From Sanguibacter keddieii (lineage in GTDB: Bacteria > Actinomycetota > Actinomycetes > Actinomycetales > Actinomycetaceae): a DNA stretch of 52,193 nt. The notes below the pieces were generated by a model, which saw nothing but the letters and a program-made list of their open reading frames with translations, searched no databases and was not told where the DNA came from. This document shows, piece after piece, positions 1-8,193 of this stretch; the stretch's first letter is position 1; each line of letters begins with the position of its first letter. The stretch is taken from assembly GCF_001064145.1 (NCBI RefSeq), contig NZ_JVOJ01000004.1:1-52193 (forward strand), read 5' to 3'. The translations under genes and the position numbers were made by a program.

Positions 1-746
1 GTGCGCATGACGCCGCTGGCGGGGTCGAGGTAGTACCACTGGCCCCCGTCGCGCAGCCAGCCGCCCGTCTGGGTGCCGCTGGACGCGAAGTAGTGCCACC
101 CGTCGTCCAGGTGCGCCCAGCCGGTGCGCATCGCACCCGACGAATCCAGGTAGTACCACGTGCCATCCACGCCGGTCATGCCGGTGCGCATGACGCCGCT
201 GGCGGGGTCGAGGTAGTACCACTGGCCACCGTCTTTCAGCCAGCCGCCGACGAGCGCTCCGGAGGGAGCCAGGAAGAACCAGTCTGCACCGTCGCGCAGC
301 CAGCCGGTGGCCATGTATCCGCTGTCGTAGAAGTAGTAGCGGGCGCCCCCGATCCCCACCCACTGCGAGTGCGGGTACGTGCCGTCGGCTCGCCGCCACC
401 ACCAGCCGACCGAGTCACGTATCCACGTGCCCCGTCCGGTCTCATCGGGAGCGCCCATCGTCGGGGGTTCGTCGCTCTCCGACGAGGCCTGGGCCACCCG
501 ATCCTCATCGCTCGCTGCGGGGGCGGCGGGCTCGGGCGCGTCCGTGGCCTCGGGGCTGGGAGAGGCCGACGGTGCGGCCTGCGGGGCGGACTGGGCCGCG
601 GTAGAGCCTTGCGCTGCGGACTGCGGTGCGGACTCATCCCCAGCGTCGGCGCGTGCCTGCGCGGGCAGGGCGATGAGCGCGAGGGCCAGGGCTGCGGTGA
701 GGGCGCGCGTGTGCGCGCGACGGGCGAGCGTGGGTGTCGATGCCAT
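1..746 (-). CDS. secreted choline-binding-type repeat protein (partial, 5' end only)
   Basis: The reading frame starts at the ATG at 746 and runs off the window edge, giving 248 codons without a stop. Residues 1-35 form a signal peptide (Arg-rich start, Ala/Leu core, AQARA cleavage region). An Ala/Pro/Ser/Glu-rich linker follows, to about residue 110. The rest is tandem repeats of the GW-x-x-x-G-x-WYYLD-x-x-SG-x-M-x-TG type, including WLKDGGQWYYLDPASGVM twice. Such repeats are known as choline- or glucan-binding wall modules (Pfam CW_binding family). The phosphocholine genes about 10 kb away make choline binding the attractive reading, but this is inference. No catalytic domain is visible in the part present; one could lie beyond the edge. 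AAGG lies 7-10 nt upstream of the ATG, and a perfect 15-bp palindrome sits 18-32 nt upstream. Confidence 0.85.
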   Translation of the reverse strand, partial: MASTPTLARRAHTRALTAALALALIALPAQARADAGDESAPQSAAQGSTAAQSAPQAAPSASPSPEATDAPEPAAPAASDEDRVAQASSESDEPPTMGAPDETGRGTWIRDSVGWWWRRADGTYPHSQWVGIGGARYYFYDSGYMATGWLRDGADWFFLAPSGALVGGWLKDGGQWYYLDPASGVMRTGMTGVDGTWYYLDSSGAMRTGWAHLDDGWHYFASSGTQTGGWLRDGGQWYYLDPASGVMR

Positions 747-763
747 GACAGTGCCTTGTCGCT

Positions 764-778
764 GGAGAACAGTTCTCC
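764..778. promoter_or_regulatory. 15-bp perfect palindrome upstream of the repeat-protein gene
   Basis: GGAGAAC-A-GTTCTCC is a perfect inverted repeat with 7-bp arms and a 1-bp centre, 18 bp upstream of the ATG at 746. On the minus strand a weak promoter (TTGCCG, 17 nt, CAGTAT) would place it in the early transcribed region. Its position fits a repressor operator. The cognate regulator is unknown. Confidence 0.45.
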
Positions 779-834
779 CATAAGTGTAGGATGCCCGCCA
801 TACTGCGCGGGCGTGTTTGAGTCGGCAACTTGAC

Positions 835-871
835 AAAAAGCCGAGGCCCGGCGGACGTCCACCGCTGGGCC
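835..871 (-). terminator. rho-independent terminator of the wzm-wzt transcript
   Basis: On the minus strand a 10-bp stem (GGCCCAGCGG pairing with CCGCCGGGCC, one mismatch) is followed by TCGGC and TTTTT. It lies 27 nt past the wzt stop codon and separates this operon from the repeat-protein gene. Confidence 0.75.
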
Positions 872-897
872 ACGGGCATCGAACCCCGATGCGTCAG

Positions 898-2190
898 TCA
901 GTCCTCGTTCTCGAGCTCGTCGGCCTGCTGGGCCTGTATGCGCGCGAGGTGTTCGTAGTCGGCGGCGCCGCGTCGGGGCACGTCACGCATCGGGCGTTCG
1001 GGCTCCAGGTGAGTGAAGGTGGCCCCCAGGTTCACGAGGCCGCCGGACTCCATGCCCGGGCCGGGCAGGACGTCGAAGCGGCGCGCCTTTTGCAGGGCGT
1101 CGATGACGCTGGTCATGTCCTGGTTCTGGATGGCCGCGGAGATCGTGTAGGCACCCGGGTTGAAGGTCAGACGCGGAATGTCGATGTCGAGGTGACCGGT
1201 GCCCGGCTCGATCGAGGTCGGCACGTAGCACGCGTCCATGCCGTGCAGGCCCCACACGAACACTCCCTCGCGGGTGTCGATGGAGGCACCGAAGACCGGG
1301 GACTCGACGCGCTCGTTCGCGCGGTAGTGCAGGCGCAGGCGAACCGGATCGCCCGGGTACACGAGCGACGTGGGCTGACCGGACGCGGAGAGCAGCTCAA
1401 TGCGCTCGATCATGGCCTCACCGCTGCCGAAGCGCGTGCCACCGCCCTCGACCTCGACGGCGTGGTGAGCGACGTCGGAGTAGGTGTCGATGACCTCGGC
1501 GGCCCCGCCCACGTCGACAAGCGTGCCGTGGTCCAGCCAGGCGGCCTGGTCGCAGAAGGTGCGCATCTGCTCGAGGCCGTGGGACACGACGACGACCGTA
1601 CGCCCCTCATCCTTGAGTTGAGCGAACTTGTCCATGCACTTGTTCTGGAATTCCATGTCGCCCACGGCCAGGACCTCGTCGACGAGGAGGATATCCGGCT
1701 CGACGTGGATCGACACGGAGAAGCCCAGGCGCACATACATGCCCGAGGAGTAGTTCTTGACGGGCTGGTCGATGAAGCGCTCAACGCCGGAGAAGTCGAT
1801 GATCGCGTCCAGCTTGGAGTCGATCTCCTTCTTGCTCATGCCCAGGATCGCGCCGTTGAGGTAGATGTTCTCGCGCCCCGACAGCTCGGGGTGGAAGCCG
1901 GAGCCGACCTCGAGCATGGCGGCCATGCGACCCGTCGAGGAGATCGAGCCCTTGTCCGGGGTGAGGATCTTCGCGATACATTTGAGCAGCGTCGACTTGC
2001 CCGAACCGTTGTGTCCGAGCAGGCCGAAGGTCTTGCCCTGCGGGATCTCGAAGGAGACATCGTCGAGGGCCCAGAACTCCTCGAACTGGGCGCGCGAGCG
2101 CTGCAGGAAAGCGCCCTTGAGGGACTGGTTACGGTTCTTGTAGATGCGGAAGCGCTTGGACACGCCCTCCACCGAAATCGCGTTCGTCAT
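898..2190 (-). CDS. wzt: polysaccharide ABC exporter, ATP-binding subunit (Wzt/TagH type)
   Basis: 430 aa. This is the ATPase that powers export of an undecaprenyl-linked polysaccharide or teichoic-acid-like polymer through its Wzm partner. Walker A GHNGSGKST is at about residues 59-67, the ABC signature YSSGMYVRLGFS near 145 and Walker B ILLVDEVLAVGD near 165. A C-terminal domain of about 170 residues follows, as in Wzt proteins, where it selects or binds the glycan; the last 30 residues are charged. The start is the ATG at 2190, which overlaps the wzm stop in an ATGA arrangement, so the two are translationally coupled. An in-frame extension upstream of 2190 lies inside wzm and is not used. 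Confidence 0.9.
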   Translation of the reverse strand: MTNAISVEGVSKRFRIYKNRNQSLKGAFLQRSRAQFEEFWALDDVSFEIPQGKTFGLLGHNGSGKSTLLKCIAKILTPDKGSISSTGRMAAMLEVGSGFHPELSGRENIYLNGAILGMSKKEIDSKLDAIIDFSGVERFIDQPVKNYSSGMYVRLGFSVSIHVEPDILLVDEVLAVGDMEFQNKCMDKFAQLKDEGRTVVVVSHGLEQMRTFCDQAAWLDHGTLVDVGGAAEVIDTYSDVAHHAVEVEGGGTRFGSGEAMIERIELLSASGQPTSLVYPGDPVRLRLHYRANERVESPVFGASIDTREGVFVWGLHGMDACYVPTSIEPGTGHLDIDIPRLTFNPGAYTISAAIQNQDMTSVIDALQKARRFDVLPGPGMESGGLVNLGATFTHLEPERPMRDVPRRGAADYEHLARIQAQQADELENED

Positions 2191-3044
2191 CAGAGTTCCT
2201 CCACGATTCGTGCCGAGAAGCGGCGGAAGATCAGCGAGCCGAGGCCGAAGACACCGAAGGCCCAGGCGGCGCAGCCGAGCCAGACCTGCCAGGACGGCAT
2301 CGCGAAGCCGTACAGCGTCGAGCGGTAGGCCTCGAGGAAGAGCTCGGCGGGGTTGAGGCGGAAGATCGTGACGATCGGGAGGGGCTCTCCTCCCCAGGTC
2401 CACCCCTTGGCCGCCAGGTCGGTCTGGACCTTGTTGAGCATCGACAGGGAGAAGACGACGCCGGAGGCGTACATCCAGATCTGGTTGAAGATCTGCCACA
2501 GGTGCGAGATGTCGCGGAAGTAGACCGACGCGACCGACAGGATGAGGCCCATGCCGATCACGAACAGCATCGCGAGCAGGGTAATGACGATGACCGCAGG
2601 GATCATGAGCAGCACGCCGGGGCCTCCGGCGATGCACATGATGACGATGATGACGCCCAGCTCGAATGCGAAGTCGTAGGCCAGCGCCAGCACCGACGAG
2701 TAGATGAGGACCTGACGCGGGAAGTAGACCTTGGTGAGCAGGCCGGAGTTGCCTACGAGAGAGTCCATGCCTCGCTGGATGCCGCTCGACATGAAGTTCC
2801 AGGCGATGACGCCCACGCCGATCCACAGCGCGAAGGAAGACAGGCCCGAGTTCACGCCCTTGTCGGCCTCGCCGCGGAAGACGACACCAAAAATCAGCGC
2901 GTACACGGCGATCGTCGCGATCGGGTTGATGAAGGACCACAGGCGGCCGAGCGCGGTGCCCTTGAACTCCGAGGAGATCGAGCGCTGCGCCATGCGCACC
3001 GTCAGGTCGATGACCCGTTTCGTCTCAGACACGGCTACTCCCAT
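2190..3044 (-). CDS. wzm: polysaccharide ABC exporter, permease (Wzm/TagG type, ABC-2 family)
   Basis: 284 aa with about six membrane segments (residues around 40-60, 72-90, 118-145, 150-175, 180-200 and 245-265), the usual ABC-2 export permease architecture and length. It would form the membrane channel for the wzt ATPase, with which it overlaps by 4 bp. Two starts are possible. The ATG at 3044 has no clear ribosome-binding site. The GTG at 3032 (start VSETKRV) has GGGAG 6 nt upstream and may be the true start, giving 280 aa. Confidence 0.88.
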   Translation of the reverse strand: MGVAVSETKRVIDLTVRMAQRSISSEFKGTALGRLWSFINPIATIAVYALIFGVVFRGEADKGVNSGLSSFALWIGVGVIAWNFMSSGIQRGMDSLVGNSGLLTKVYFPRQVLIYSSVLALAYDFAFELGVIIVIMCIAGGPGVLLMIPAVIVITLLAMLFVIGMGLILSVASVYFRDISHLWQIFNQIWMYASGVVFSLSMLNKVQTDLAAKGWTWGGEPLPIVTIFRLNPAELFLEAYRSTLYGFAMPSWQVWLGCAAWAFGVFGLGSLIFRRFSARIVEEL

Positions 3045-3067
3045 CGCTTCTGTCGTGGTCAGGAAAT

Positions 3068-3184
3068 CTATACTACTTGCCGACGGCCGGCGTGAGCGCG
3101 AGGTAGCACTGCGTGAACTCCGTACTCCGTGAGGGCGCTGGGGCGCGTGGGGTCTCCAGCGCGCATCGTGGAGGCCAGGCTCAT
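3068..3184 (-). CDS. possible 38-codon ORF coupled to the RgpF-like gene
   Basis: The start ATG overlaps the stop of the upstream glycosyltransferase in an ATGA arrangement, and the frame runs 38 codons to a TAG. The product (MSLASTMRAGDPTRPS...) matches nothing I recognise. It could be a translated small protein, the remnant of a larger gene, or chance. The overlap is the only positive evidence. The stop lies 23 nt before the wzm start. Confidence 0.25.
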   Translation of the reverse strand: MSLASTMRAGDPTRPSALTEYGVHAVLPRAHAGRRQVV

Positions 3185-5043
3185 CGCTCGCCCTTCATGG
3201 ATCGGATCTTGTGGAAGGCGCCGCGGGCCGCGCGGTACGCCGGCTTGAGAGCGTTGCCCAGTCCCGGGGTACGCACCATGATGTTGGTCTTGACGGCACC
3301 CAGCAGGTTCGGGACCGCGCCCATGCGCGCCTTGAGGAAGGGCACCTGGTCGATCGCGAAGGCGGGCATCATCGACGAGGTCGCGGCCAGCTTGTACTCG
3401 AGGTAGCCGTAGTACACGCCCGCCCACTTCGGGGTCATGACGGGGCGCACGTAGTAGCCGCGCGACAGGACCGCGTAGGCCAGGAGCCGCTCGATGACGT
3501 GGGCCAGGGAGCCGTCCTTGTAGCCGCCTTCCTCGGGGAAGTCCTCGGGGACGAGACCCGCGCCGGTCAACAGAGACAGTGCCTCCGGGCGCGCGATAAA
3601 CATGGAGCCGTAGGGGGCCAGCGGCTGGTGGTCGTCGAAGGGGACGGTGATGCCGACCTTCTTCGCGAACTCGCGGGCGGGGCCTCGGTTCGCGAACCAC
3701 GCGTGGCCCATCGTCGGGTAGCCCATGTGCGGCATGGGCGCGATCGCCATGCCCAGGCCCGGGTGGGCAGCGAACTCCGCGAGGATGCCGGCCACGTGAT
3801 CGGAGGAGGCCAGCAGGTTGTCGTAGAGGTGCTGCTTGAAGAGCTGGGCGGCGTTGTAGTCGTCCTGGACGGACTTCTTGGAGTGGATCTTCACGACGAT
3901 GTCGTACTCGCCGCAGGTCAGCACGTCGCCACAGTCCACCAGGAACGCGCCGATGTCGCGCCCGCGGTTGGAGGACACGACGCGCACGTCGGCGTCCACG
4001 CCTCGTTCCTGGGCGCGCGCCTCGATGAGGGCCTTGTTCTCCTCGTTCGAGGTCGTGGCCACCAGGTGGTAGCCCTCCGGCAGGACGCTCAGGCGGTCGA
4101 GGATCTCGTCGGCCATATCGGCGTAGAAAACGTGGGCGACCGCGAGGACCTTCAGGGAGGCGGCAGCGTCCAGGGTGGCCTGGTCGGCGCGTGGAGAGAT
4201 GACGGTCGTCAGGCCCGCGTTGGTCACGAGGTCACGCGGACGCGAGGTGCGCGCGAGGTTCGTGAGGATCAGGTCGGTGTCGTAGCCGGCCTTTTCCGCC
4301 AGCTCCAGCATGTCCGCGCCGATGATCGCGTGGCGGTCCAGGTAGAGCGGGTCGTGGAAGAGGTTGCGGCGCTTGAGAATCGGGCAGCCGTCCGCGAGCA
4401 GCATCGACGCGTTGTCGAAGACGGGGTTGCGCGAGGGGTAGTCCTCTCGCGGGTAGGCCACGACGTGCGTGTAGCCGAGGTTGCCGAAGTACTCCGTGAA
4501 GCGCGACTCGTGCCACTGGATCGAGTCGTTGTAGGAACGAATCGGCGGCATCTCGTCCCAGTACTTGCGGAAGTCCGGGGAGCTGAGCAGCGGGTTGCGC
4601 ACGGCAATCCAGTGGGACTGGATGTGGCGCGGCATGCGGGTGGCCGCCAGGAAGGGGTGGGGGCGCACCTCGTCGTGTTCGGTGATGCCCCAGAAGTCCA
4701 CCGCTCCGGCGGCGTCCACGCGGTCGAAGAGGTTCTTCCACGGGTTGACGGGCGCGAAGAAGGTGTAGTTGAAGAGGATCAACTCGTCGATCTGGCCGAG
4801 GCGGTCCCAGCCGAAGCGGGCGATGCCGTCGCGGTATCCGCCCACATCGAAGCCGGTGTTTTCGCGCTCGAAGACCTCGGTGGCACCCGTGAGGAGGCGC
4901 TCCCGAGCGGTGTCGTCCAGAGGAGAGTTGGAGACGACGAGGATCTCGTCGAGGTACTCGCGCAGCGAGGTCAGGCACTCCACGATGTAGTCGTCGACAA
5001 GGCCCTGGGGATCAAAGAACAGGAAAATACCGGCGCGCTTCAC
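3181..5043 (-). CDS. RgpF-like polysaccharide glycosyltransferase (rhamnan synthesis F family)
   Basis: 620 aa from a GTG at 5043 with GGGGGAG about 7 nt upstream; the longer frame to 5100 has no such site. The product has two glycosyltransferase-like halves. The N-terminal half has ILVVSNSPL and ENTGFDVGGYRDGI, and the C-terminal half has RVVSSNRGRDIGAFL and VKIHSKKS. These are characteristic of rhamnan synthesis protein F, which assembles rhamnose-containing wall polysaccharides in streptococci. It lies 4 nt downstream of the epimerase gene on the same strand. Sugar specificity cannot be read from the sequence. Confidence 0.82.
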   Translation of the reverse strand: MKRAGIFLFFDPQGLVDDYIVECLTSLREYLDEILVVSNSPLDDTARERLLTGATEVFERENTGFDVGGYRDGIARFGWDRLGQIDELILFNYTFFAPVNPWKNLFDRVDAAGAVDFWGITEHDEVRPHPFLAATRMPRHIQSHWIAVRNPLLSSPDFRKYWDEMPPIRSYNDSIQWHESRFTEYFGNLGYTHVVAYPREDYPSRNPVFDNASMLLADGCPILKRRNLFHDPLYLDRHAIIGADMLELAEKAGYDTDLILTNLARTSRPRDLVTNAGLTTVISPRADQATLDAAASLKVLAVAHVFYADMADEILDRLSVLPEGYHLVATTSNEENKALIEARAQERGVDADVRVVSSNRGRDIGAFLVDCGDVLTCGEYDIVVKIHSKKSVQDDYNAAQLFKQHLYDNLLASSDHVAGILAEFAAHPGLGMAIAPMPHMGYPTMGHAWFANRGPAREFAKKVGITVPFDDHQPLAPYGSMFIARPEALSLLTGAGLVPEDFPEEGGYKDGSLAHVIERLLAYAVLSRGYYVRPVMTPKWAGVYYGYLEYKLAATSSMMPAFAIDQVPFLKARMGAVPNLLGAVKTNIMVRTPGLGNALKPAYRAARGAFHKIRSMKGER

Positions 5044-5047
5044 TGTC

Positions 5048-5899
5048 TCACTCCCCCGCAGCGTCGACGGCGGCCAGGATCTGGCGGATCTTCGTGGCAT
5101 CTCCCCACACGCCGGGCGAATCGTAGGGACGATCCGGGAATGCCCCGTACTCGAGGGTGATATCCAGGTCGTTCTCGCGGATGTAGGCCTCGACGCGGTC
5201 GGCGAGGCTCATGGGCTCACCGCTGCAGATATTGATGATGCCGTCGATCTCGTCCTGGGAGACCGTGGCCGCGATCTGGTATGCCAGCTCCTGGATGGAG
5301 ATGAAGTCGTAGAGGTTCTTGCCCGTGGTGAAGGGGAAGGTCTTCTTGCCTTCCTGGGCGGCGGCCAGGAGCTTGGAGAAGATCGAGGAGCCGTGCGCGT
5401 CGTCGCCGACGATGTAGTAGCCGCGCAGCCACTGCATGGTCGCGCCATGCTTGTCGGTCAGCAGCGTCGTGATCTGTCGCAGCGCGTTCTTGGAGATGCC
5501 GTACAGCGAGGCGGGGTTGCACGCGGAGTTTTCGTCGATGGGGCCTTCCCAGTAGCCGACCTCGTGCATGGAACCCATGACGGCCAGGTGGGTGCAGCCG
5601 CCCTCGAGGAGGTTCTCGATGAAGCGGTAGTGGGCGGGCAGGTCCTCGATGTGGGCCGGCGAGTTGTGCACGAAGCCGTCACGCCACGCGAGGTGCAGGA
5701 CCACGTCCGGGCGTCCGAGCTGGTCGTAAATGTCAGCGTCGCCGCTGAAAATCTGGGTGTCGATGCGACGCGCACGCTCGTCGACACCGTCGAGGCGGAA
5801 GTCGACGACACTGACGTCGAGGCCGCGCTCCAGCAGGGCATGAACAATGTGGCGGCCAATGTAGCCACCGGCTCCGGTAACGAGGACAGTCTTCACCAT
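5048..5899 (-). CDS. NAD-dependent nucleotide-sugar epimerase/dehydratase (extended SDR)
   Basis: 283 aa. The Rossmann motif GAGGYIG is at residues 9-15 and the catalytic YGISK near residue 143, as in extended short-chain dehydrogenases acting on nucleotide sugars. It may supply the sugar donor for the glycosyltransferase encoded 4 nt downstream. Substrate is not assignable; a dTDP- or UDP-sugar epimerase or reductase is likely. No ribosome-binding site precedes the ATG, and a TAGACT -10 box lies at 5912-5907, so the mRNA may be leaderless. Confidence 0.85.
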   Translation of the reverse strand: MVKTVLVTGAGGYIGRHIVHALLERGLDVSVVDFRLDGVDERARRIDTQIFSGDADIYDQLGRPDVVLHLAWRDGFVHNSPAHIEDLPAHYRFIENLLEGGCTHLAVMGSMHEVGYWEGPIDENSACNPASLYGISKNALRQITTLLTDKHGATMQWLRGYYIVGDDAHGSSIFSKLLAAAQEGKKTFPFTTGKNLYDFISIQELAYQIAATVSQDEIDGIINICSGEPMSLADRVEAYIRENDLDITLEYGAFPDRPYDSPGVWGDATKIRQILAAVDAAGE

Positions 5900-5906
5900 G
5901 TCAGCC

Positions 5907-5932
5907 AGTCTATCAAGGCGTAGGCGCTACGC
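5907..5932 (-). promoter_or_regulatory. probable leaderless promoter with adjacent inverted repeat
   Basis: On the minus strand TAGACT (5912-5907) lies 7 nt before the epimerase ATG. Just upstream is the inverted repeat GCGTAG-GCG-CTACGC (5918-5932), which would overlap the promoter spacer. No convincing -35 was found. The repeat is positioned like an operator. Confidence 0.4.
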
Positions 5933-5998
5933 AGCTCCGCCCCGCGTTGTGTGCCGTGACGCACCCACCGGCCCCCGCCTCGTTCCCGGGTCGATGGG

Positions 5999-6985
5999 CT
6001 AGGAACGCGAGGCGGTGCGGTGGTGCAGCGCGCGAGGCAGGGCGAGGAGCCCCTGGAGGACTCCGCGCGCGACCGGCCCCCGCCCACCCGAGCGCACTAC
6101 CCGCGCAATCGAGCGTGCGATGGCTCGCGCGACGACGCCCCACGGGGCGTGCTGGGCGGCGACGATGATGCGGTTGCGGGCGTTGACCCGCAGGAACATG
6201 GGCGAGGACGTGCCCGAGGAGGCGGCGTGCTCGTGGTCGACGACGGCCCCTGCTGTGAAACGCACCTCGTACCCGGCCTCGCGCAGCTTGTAGGACAGGT
6301 CCGTGTCCTCGTAGTACATGAACAGGTCGGTGCGCACTCCCCCGACGGCTCGCCACGCGGCGGCGTCGATGGCGCAGGCGCCGCCGCACAGGCCGAAGAC
6401 CTCGGGGGCGGGCAGCGGGGAGTCTGCGGGGTCCAGCCACGAACGGTCGTAGCCGTTGCCGGCCGGATCGACCTCGTTGCCGGTGGAGTTGATGAGGACC
6501 TGGCCGCCGCTCTCACCGTCGGCGACGCGCGTCCAGCGGCTGCCGTCGCGCGCGACGAGGAACTCCGTGTCCGAGGGTGTGGAGGGACGCCAGGTGCCGG
6601 TCAGGAGGATGAGCGCGGTCGTGGCCCCCACGGCCTCGCCCAGGGGAGCCAGGAGCGCGTCGAGGAAGCCGTCACGCGCGGTCGCGTCGTTGTTGAGCAG
6701 GACGACGGAATCTTCGCTCAGGCCGGCCGCTCCGGCCATAACACCGGCGCCGAAGCCGTCGTTCGTTCCGGCGTTCACGAGGGACACGCGCGCGGGATCG
6801 GCGGCACCGCGCAGCTCGCCCAGGCCCTCGCGCAGGACGGTCAGGGAGTCGTCGTCGGATCCGTTGTCGACGATGACGAGGTGGTCCCTCTGCCCCATCT
6901 GCGGGGCGACCGAGTGCGCCGCGCGCAGGGTGAGCGGTGCATTCTTCCAGTTGACGAGGATGACTCTCGCGCTGCGCGCCCTCAT
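5999..6985 (-). CDS. family 2 glycosyltransferase
   Basis: 328 aa. GT-A fold signs are the N-terminal VILVNWKN, VIVDNGSDDDS (nucleotide-binding Asp residues), VVLLNNDA (the DXD-like position) and FMYYEDTDLSYKLREAGYE (the ED acceptor/catalytic region), in the order seen in rhamnosyl- and GlcNAc-transferases of this family. The start at 6985 overlaps the stop of the GT4 gene (ATGA); an upstream in-frame extension to 7042 lies within that gene and is rejected. The C-terminus is Arg-rich and amphipathic, suggesting peripheral membrane association. Confidence 0.87.
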   Translation of the reverse strand: MRARSARVILVNWKNAPLTLRAAHSVAPQMGQRDHLVIVDNGSDDDSLTVLREGLGELRGAADPARVSLVNAGTNDGFGAGVMAGAAGLSEDSVVLLNNDATARDGFLDALLAPLGEAVGATTALILLTGTWRPSTPSDTEFLVARDGSRWTRVADGESGGQVLINSTGNEVDPAGNGYDRSWLDPADSPLPAPEVFGLCGGACAIDAAAWRAVGGVRTDLFMYYEDTDLSYKLREAGYEVRFTAGAVVDHEHAASSGTSSPMFLRVNARNRIIVAAQHAPWGVVARAIARSIARVVRSGGRGPVARGVLQGLLALPRALHHRTASRS

Positions 6986-8094
6986 CGCGCACCCGCCAGG
7001 GACGCGTAGACGGCGGCGTGTGCGGCGGCGGAGGCCTCCCACGTGTAGTCGCGGGCGCGCTCGATGCCGGCGGCGGCGAGGCGGTCGTGCTCGCTTCCGG
7101 CGGCGGCTTCGAGGGCCTGCGCCAAGGCCGAGGCGTCGGTGGCGGGGACGAGGAGGCCGGCGTCAGTGCCAGTAATCTCCGCCATGCAGGTATCCGCGCT
7201 GGTCACGACGGGTGTTCCGTGCGCCATGGCCTCGAGGACGGGCAGGCCAAATCCTTCCCACAGCGAGGGGAAGGTGAAGACGCGTGCGCCTGCGTAGGCT
7301 GCGGCCAGGTCGGCGTCGTCGAGGCGCCCCAGGACGTGGACGCGTTCGGGTGGCAGGGGCGCGTCGGTAGGGTCGCTTCCCCATCCGGCGGGTCCGACGA
7401 GGACGAGGTCGAGGTCGGTGCCGCGCAGCTGCTCGTAGGCGGCCAGGAGGGTGGCTAGGTTCTTGCGGGGCTCGCGGGTGCCGACCCACAGGACGTAGGG
7501 GCGCGCCAGGCCGTGGCGGACTCGGAACTCCTCCACCTGCGCATCAGTGACGGGCGTGTGGCTCAAGCCGTGCGGGATGACGGTAATGCGGGAGGCATCC
7601 AGGCCCGCTTCGATGCAGTCATCGGCGGTGGCCTGCGAGGGCACGATGATGGCGTCGGCTCGCTTCCTCGTGATCTCGAGGGCGCGGTGGAAGTAGGCGG
7701 AGCCGTGGGCCGTGAAGTGGTCGGGATCGCGCAGGAAGGCGACGTCGTGGACAGTGACGGCCAGGGGACGGGAGGTCGGCGGGATCGCCCACGTGGTCGC
7801 GTGAATGACGTCGGGTCCCGACGAGGCCGTGGTCAGCAGGCGGTCAACGCTGGGAGTGCCGAGCCGGTCCCAGGCGGCGTAGAGGGCGCGCCGGGGCAGG
7901 GCGCAGGACAGGACGGGGATCGTCAGGCCCACGTCGGCGGGGCTGGGCTCGCTGGCGCTGTGTCTGGCGTTGATGCCGACGGCGCGCACGCCCAACGGGG
8001 CCAGGCGGGAGGCGACCTCGATGATGTACCGGCCGGACCCTCCGGGGACCGGCTGCCACATTTGCTCGACGACCATTCCAACATTGACGCTCAT
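6982..8094 (-). CDS. family 4 glycosyltransferase (WbaZ/mannosyltransferase-like)
   Basis: 370 aa. The C-terminal nucleotide-sugar domain is clear: LWVGTREPRKNLATLL near residue 205, then FPSLWEGFGLPVLEAMAHGTPV (split here: FPSLWEGFGLP, VLEAMAHGTPV) with the E-x7-E motif near 285. The N-terminal acceptor domain has PVPGGSGRYI. The start at 8094 excludes an upstream extension that has no family similarity. It is the first gene of the minus-strand set and divergent from another GT4 at 8194. Donor and acceptor are unknown. Confidence 0.87.
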   Translation of the reverse strand: MSVNVGMVVEQMWQPVPGGSGRYIIEVASRLAPLGVRAVGINARHSASEPSPADVGLTIPVLSCALPRRALYAAWDRLGTPSVDRLLTTASSGPDVIHATTWAIPPTSRPLAVTVHDVAFLRDPDHFTAHGSAYFHRALEITRKRADAIIVPSQATADDCIEAGLDASRITVIPHGLSHTPVTDAQVEEFRVRHGLARPYVLWVGTREPRKNLATLLAAYEQLRGTDLDLVLVGPAGWGSDPTDAPLPPERVHVLGRLDDADLAAAYAGARVFTFPSLWEGFGLPVLEAMAHGTPVVTSADTCMAEITGTDAGLLVPATDASALAQALEAAAGSEHDRLAAAGIERARDYTWEASAAAHAAVYASLAGAR

Positions 8095-8193
8095 GCGTCC
8101 AGGGTAGTTCACGGGCGCGCGGGGGCGGGAACAAAAGTATCCGCACGCGCAAAATGGCATACGATAAGGGGAATAGTTGTTGCTCCCGACCCA
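8095..8193. promoter_or_regulatory. divergent promoter region between two GT4 genes
   Basis: This 99-bp gap must hold promoters for both directions. On the plus strand TACGAT (8160-8165) is a plausible -10 about 29 nt before the ATG. On the minus strand GATACT (8141-8136) is a plausible -10. Neither has a good -35. The gap is locally richer in A/T around 8130-8180. Confidence 0.4.

Noticed and set aside
835-900. tRNA-like sequence (GGGCATCGAACCCCGATGC)
   Set aside because: It has a GTTCGA-like loop on one strand, but no acceptor, D or anticodon arm can be formed; it is part of the wzt terminator region.
817-2328. plus-strand 503-aa frame antisense to wzt/wzm
   Set aside because: Antisense frame produced by third-position GC bias; composition is R/V/D/H-rich and there is no family similarity. 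The same reasoning removes the long antisense frames at 3211-5160, 24925-27936, 28304-31000, 40691-43129 and 47699-48925.
898-2940. 680-aa reading frame covering wzt and most of wzm
   Set aside because: The N-terminal 250 residues are an out-of-frame translation of wzm; wzt family similarity begins at the ATG at 2190.
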